Notes under the pieces: model-generated
Databases searched by the model: none
What the model saw: the letters and a program-made list of their open reading frames with translations, nothing else
What the model was told of the DNA's origin: nothing
Position numbers and translations under genes: made by a program
Part shown: piece after piece, positions 62,675-64,000 of the stretch
Numbering within the stretch: position 1 is the first letter of the stretch
How the letters are laid out: each line of letters begins with the position of its first letter
DNA from: CAIYRG01 sp964446945
Lineage (GTDB): Bacteria; Pseudomonadota; Alphaproteobacteria; Micropepsales; Micropepsaceae
Reading direction: 5' to 3'
NCBI GenBank assembly: GCA_964446945.1
Contig: CAYUQO010000022.1
Span: 1 to 64,000 of the forward strand
Length of the DNA stretch: 64,000 nt

Positions 62675-63403
62675 ATGAGCGCAATCCTCTCCGGGAGTGA
62701 CAGTTCGGCGCGGCGTTGGGCGGTCGGCGCATCGTTCCTGCTGCATGCGGCCGTCCTCTTCATGCTGTTGCACCGGGTGATGCAGGATCAGACAGTGCCG
62801 AAATTCTTCCCGGTCGAACTGGTGCAGCTTGAGGATCGCACCACGACGCCCGTGGCGACAAAACCCGCCCCACCGCAGCAACAAACCGCTTCGGTCCGCC
62901 CGCAAACCCGAAGGGCCCCCCCGCCTCAGTCCATTCCGCTGCCGCACCTGGAACAGACTCCCGCGGCGCCGGAGAAAGGCATTGAGCCGGTGCCGCAGCC
63001 GAAGGATGAATTGCAGAGCAGGCTCGAGTCATTCTCAAAGCTGACCATTCCCAGCCACAGCGCGGTGTCGGCTGATGGCGGCGGCGGGTCGGCGTACGGC
63101 CCATCGGGCTATGACCTGAAGGACTTCATCCGCGCCCAAGTCGAGCGCAAATGGAGTCTTGATCTTGATGCAGTCGAAGACCGCAAGGTCACGGTATTCA
63201 TCCATGTGATATTGGCGCCTGACGGAGTGATCAAGAAGGCGGAAATCGTCAACGATCGCCGCACCGATGCCGCCTATCATTCGCTTGCCATCAGCGCCCG
63301 GAACGCCGTGCTGCTGTCGTCACCCATCACGCTGCCCACCGGCACCCCGGCGAGCGCGCTGGACGTGGTTTTGAATCTCAGTCCCAAGGATACATTGAAT
63401 TAA
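62675..63403 (+). CDS. TonB/TolA-like energy transducer protein
   Basis: A 242-residue protein with one N-terminal membrane helix (WAVGASFLLHAAVLFMLLH), a Pro/Gln-rich periplasmic stretch (about 60-110) and a C-terminal TonB-C/TolA-like domain (FIRAQVERKWSLDLDAVEDRKVTVFIHVILAPDGVIKKAEIV). No ExbB/ExbD or Tol genes are adjacent. It is divergent from the DUF336 gene. Role in outer-membrane energy transfer or stability is by family. Confidence 0.78.
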   Translation: MSAILSGSDSSARRWAVGASFLLHAAVLFMLLHRVMQDQTVPKFFPVELVQLEDRTTTPVATKPAPPQQQTASVRPQTRRAPPPQSIPLPHLEQTPAAPEKGIEPVPQPKDELQSRLESFSKLTIPSHSAVSADGGGGSAYGPSGYDLKDFIRAQVERKWSLDLDAVEDRKVTVFIHVILAPDGVIKKAEIVNDRRTDAAYHSLAISARNAVLLSSPITLPTGTPASALDVVLNLSPKDTLN

Positions 63404-63542
63404 TCCAACGGTTACGCCCACGTCAGGGCGTTGTAAGTTTGATGTGTTAATACGGTTTTCAATTGGGGCCGTTAGTCCTCCCACAACCAGACCGGCCCCG
63501 CCCCCTGGGGCCTTCGCGCTGCACCTGCGGAGGCCCCACCCT

Positions 63543-64000
63543 TCACGGCAAGTCGCGCGCCAGGCGGAAACCCGACAGGGTGGAGTAATCATACTCCCCG
63601 GTGCTCCCGTTGCTCCCCACCCGTGCAGCGGACCGTACGAAGATCGGCAGATTGTCCCACGACCCGCCGCGGATCACATGCTTGTTGCAGTCGCCTGCGA
63701 CCCTCCATGCGCTGCCGTCAATTGGCGCGCCGATATAGCTATCGTGCCAGCAGTCCGCCGTCCATTGCCAGGCATTGCCGAGCATCCCATACAGCCCGAA
63801 GGGATTGGGCGCGAAGCTCTCGACGTCGGCGAGCACATGATAATCATATTGGCTGCCACAGCCGTTGCAGTTGGCGTTGGCCTTGCCGAGTGCATCGCCC
63901 CACCAGCGTGAGGTTCTTGTGCCTCCCCGCGCGGCATATTCCCATTCTGCTTCCGTCGGCAGCCGATAGGGGCCTGTCGCGCCCGTCACGAGCCCCGGCC
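63543..64000 (-). CDS. FGE/SUMF1-like protein, N-terminus beyond window edge
   Basis: The C-terminal 152 residues of an FGE-like domain: YRLPTEAEWEYAARGGT, NPFGLYGMLGNAWQWTADCW, HVIRGGSWDNLPIFVRSAAR and a terminal SGFRLARDLP. It lacks the catalytic Cys pair, as does the protein at 51747. The gene continues past base 64000. Confidence 0.85.
   Translation of the reverse strand, partial: PGLVTGATGPYRLPTEAEWEYAARGGTRTSRWWGDALGKANANCNGCGSQYDYHVLADVESFAPNPFGLYGMLGNAWQWTADCWHDSYIGAPIDGSAWRVAGDCNKHVIRGGSWDNLPIFVRSAARVGSNGSTGEYDYSTLSGFRLARDLP

Overview
The window is a chromosomal segment of a free-living alphaproteobacterium. Evidence is the intact order rimP-nusA-ylxR-infB-rbfA-truB-rpsO-pnp, a RegB/RegA redox two-component pair with the alphaproteobacterial quinone-site and cysteine signatures, hslVU next to hisB, GC-rich codon use with many GTG and TTG starts, and intergenic palindromes of a type common in this class. 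The order or family cannot be fixed from the sequence. No phage, insertion sequence, plasmid gene or CRISPR array was seen.

Layout. 1-8843 (minus) is the transcription/translation operon, with pnp running off the left edge. 8844-19005 holds mostly core genes: a CPBP protease, an MBL-fold hydrolase, trmB, metK, hslUV, hisB, an amino-acid permease and regBA. Two long related palindromes lie between hslV and hisB. 19083-23857 holds a DUF4142 lipoprotein with a clear terminator, an ABC-2 exporter followed by an SCO protein, the yggT-DUF167-folD run and tRNA-Ala. 23938-36424 is accessory metabolism: two periplasmic quinoprotein-type dehydrogenases, a dipeptide epimerase, a lectin-like secreted protein, tRNA-Arg, small proteins, a split YeeE/YedE transporter, a YdcF protein, an isolated wecE-type aminotransferase and a sarcosine-oxidase-type flavoenzyme.

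36425-64000 is the most accessory part. It has tandem secreted esterases, three members of one uncharacterised secreted family (one of them just to the left, at 30870), an isolated type III polyketide synthase, a second MBL hydrolase, a cupin, two FGE-like proteins without the catalytic cysteines, a DUF1080 protein, a DUF2891 gene framed by inverted repeats, an ATP-dependent 5-oxoprolinase with a DUF969/DUF979 membrane pair, HU, a GlcG-like protein and a TonB-like protein. The intergenic spaces here, but not in the left half, carry a repeated two-hairpin element.

The best candidate for an undescribed system is the three-gene run 45191-50689. It encodes a DUF2278-calcineurin phosphoesterase fusion, a patatin-like phospholipase with a lipoprotein signal, and a PF04185 (phospholipase C / acid phosphatase) enzyme without a signal peptide. 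All three families act on phosphoester or phospholipid substrates, and the run is visibly more A/T-rich than its surroundings. The joint role is an inference.
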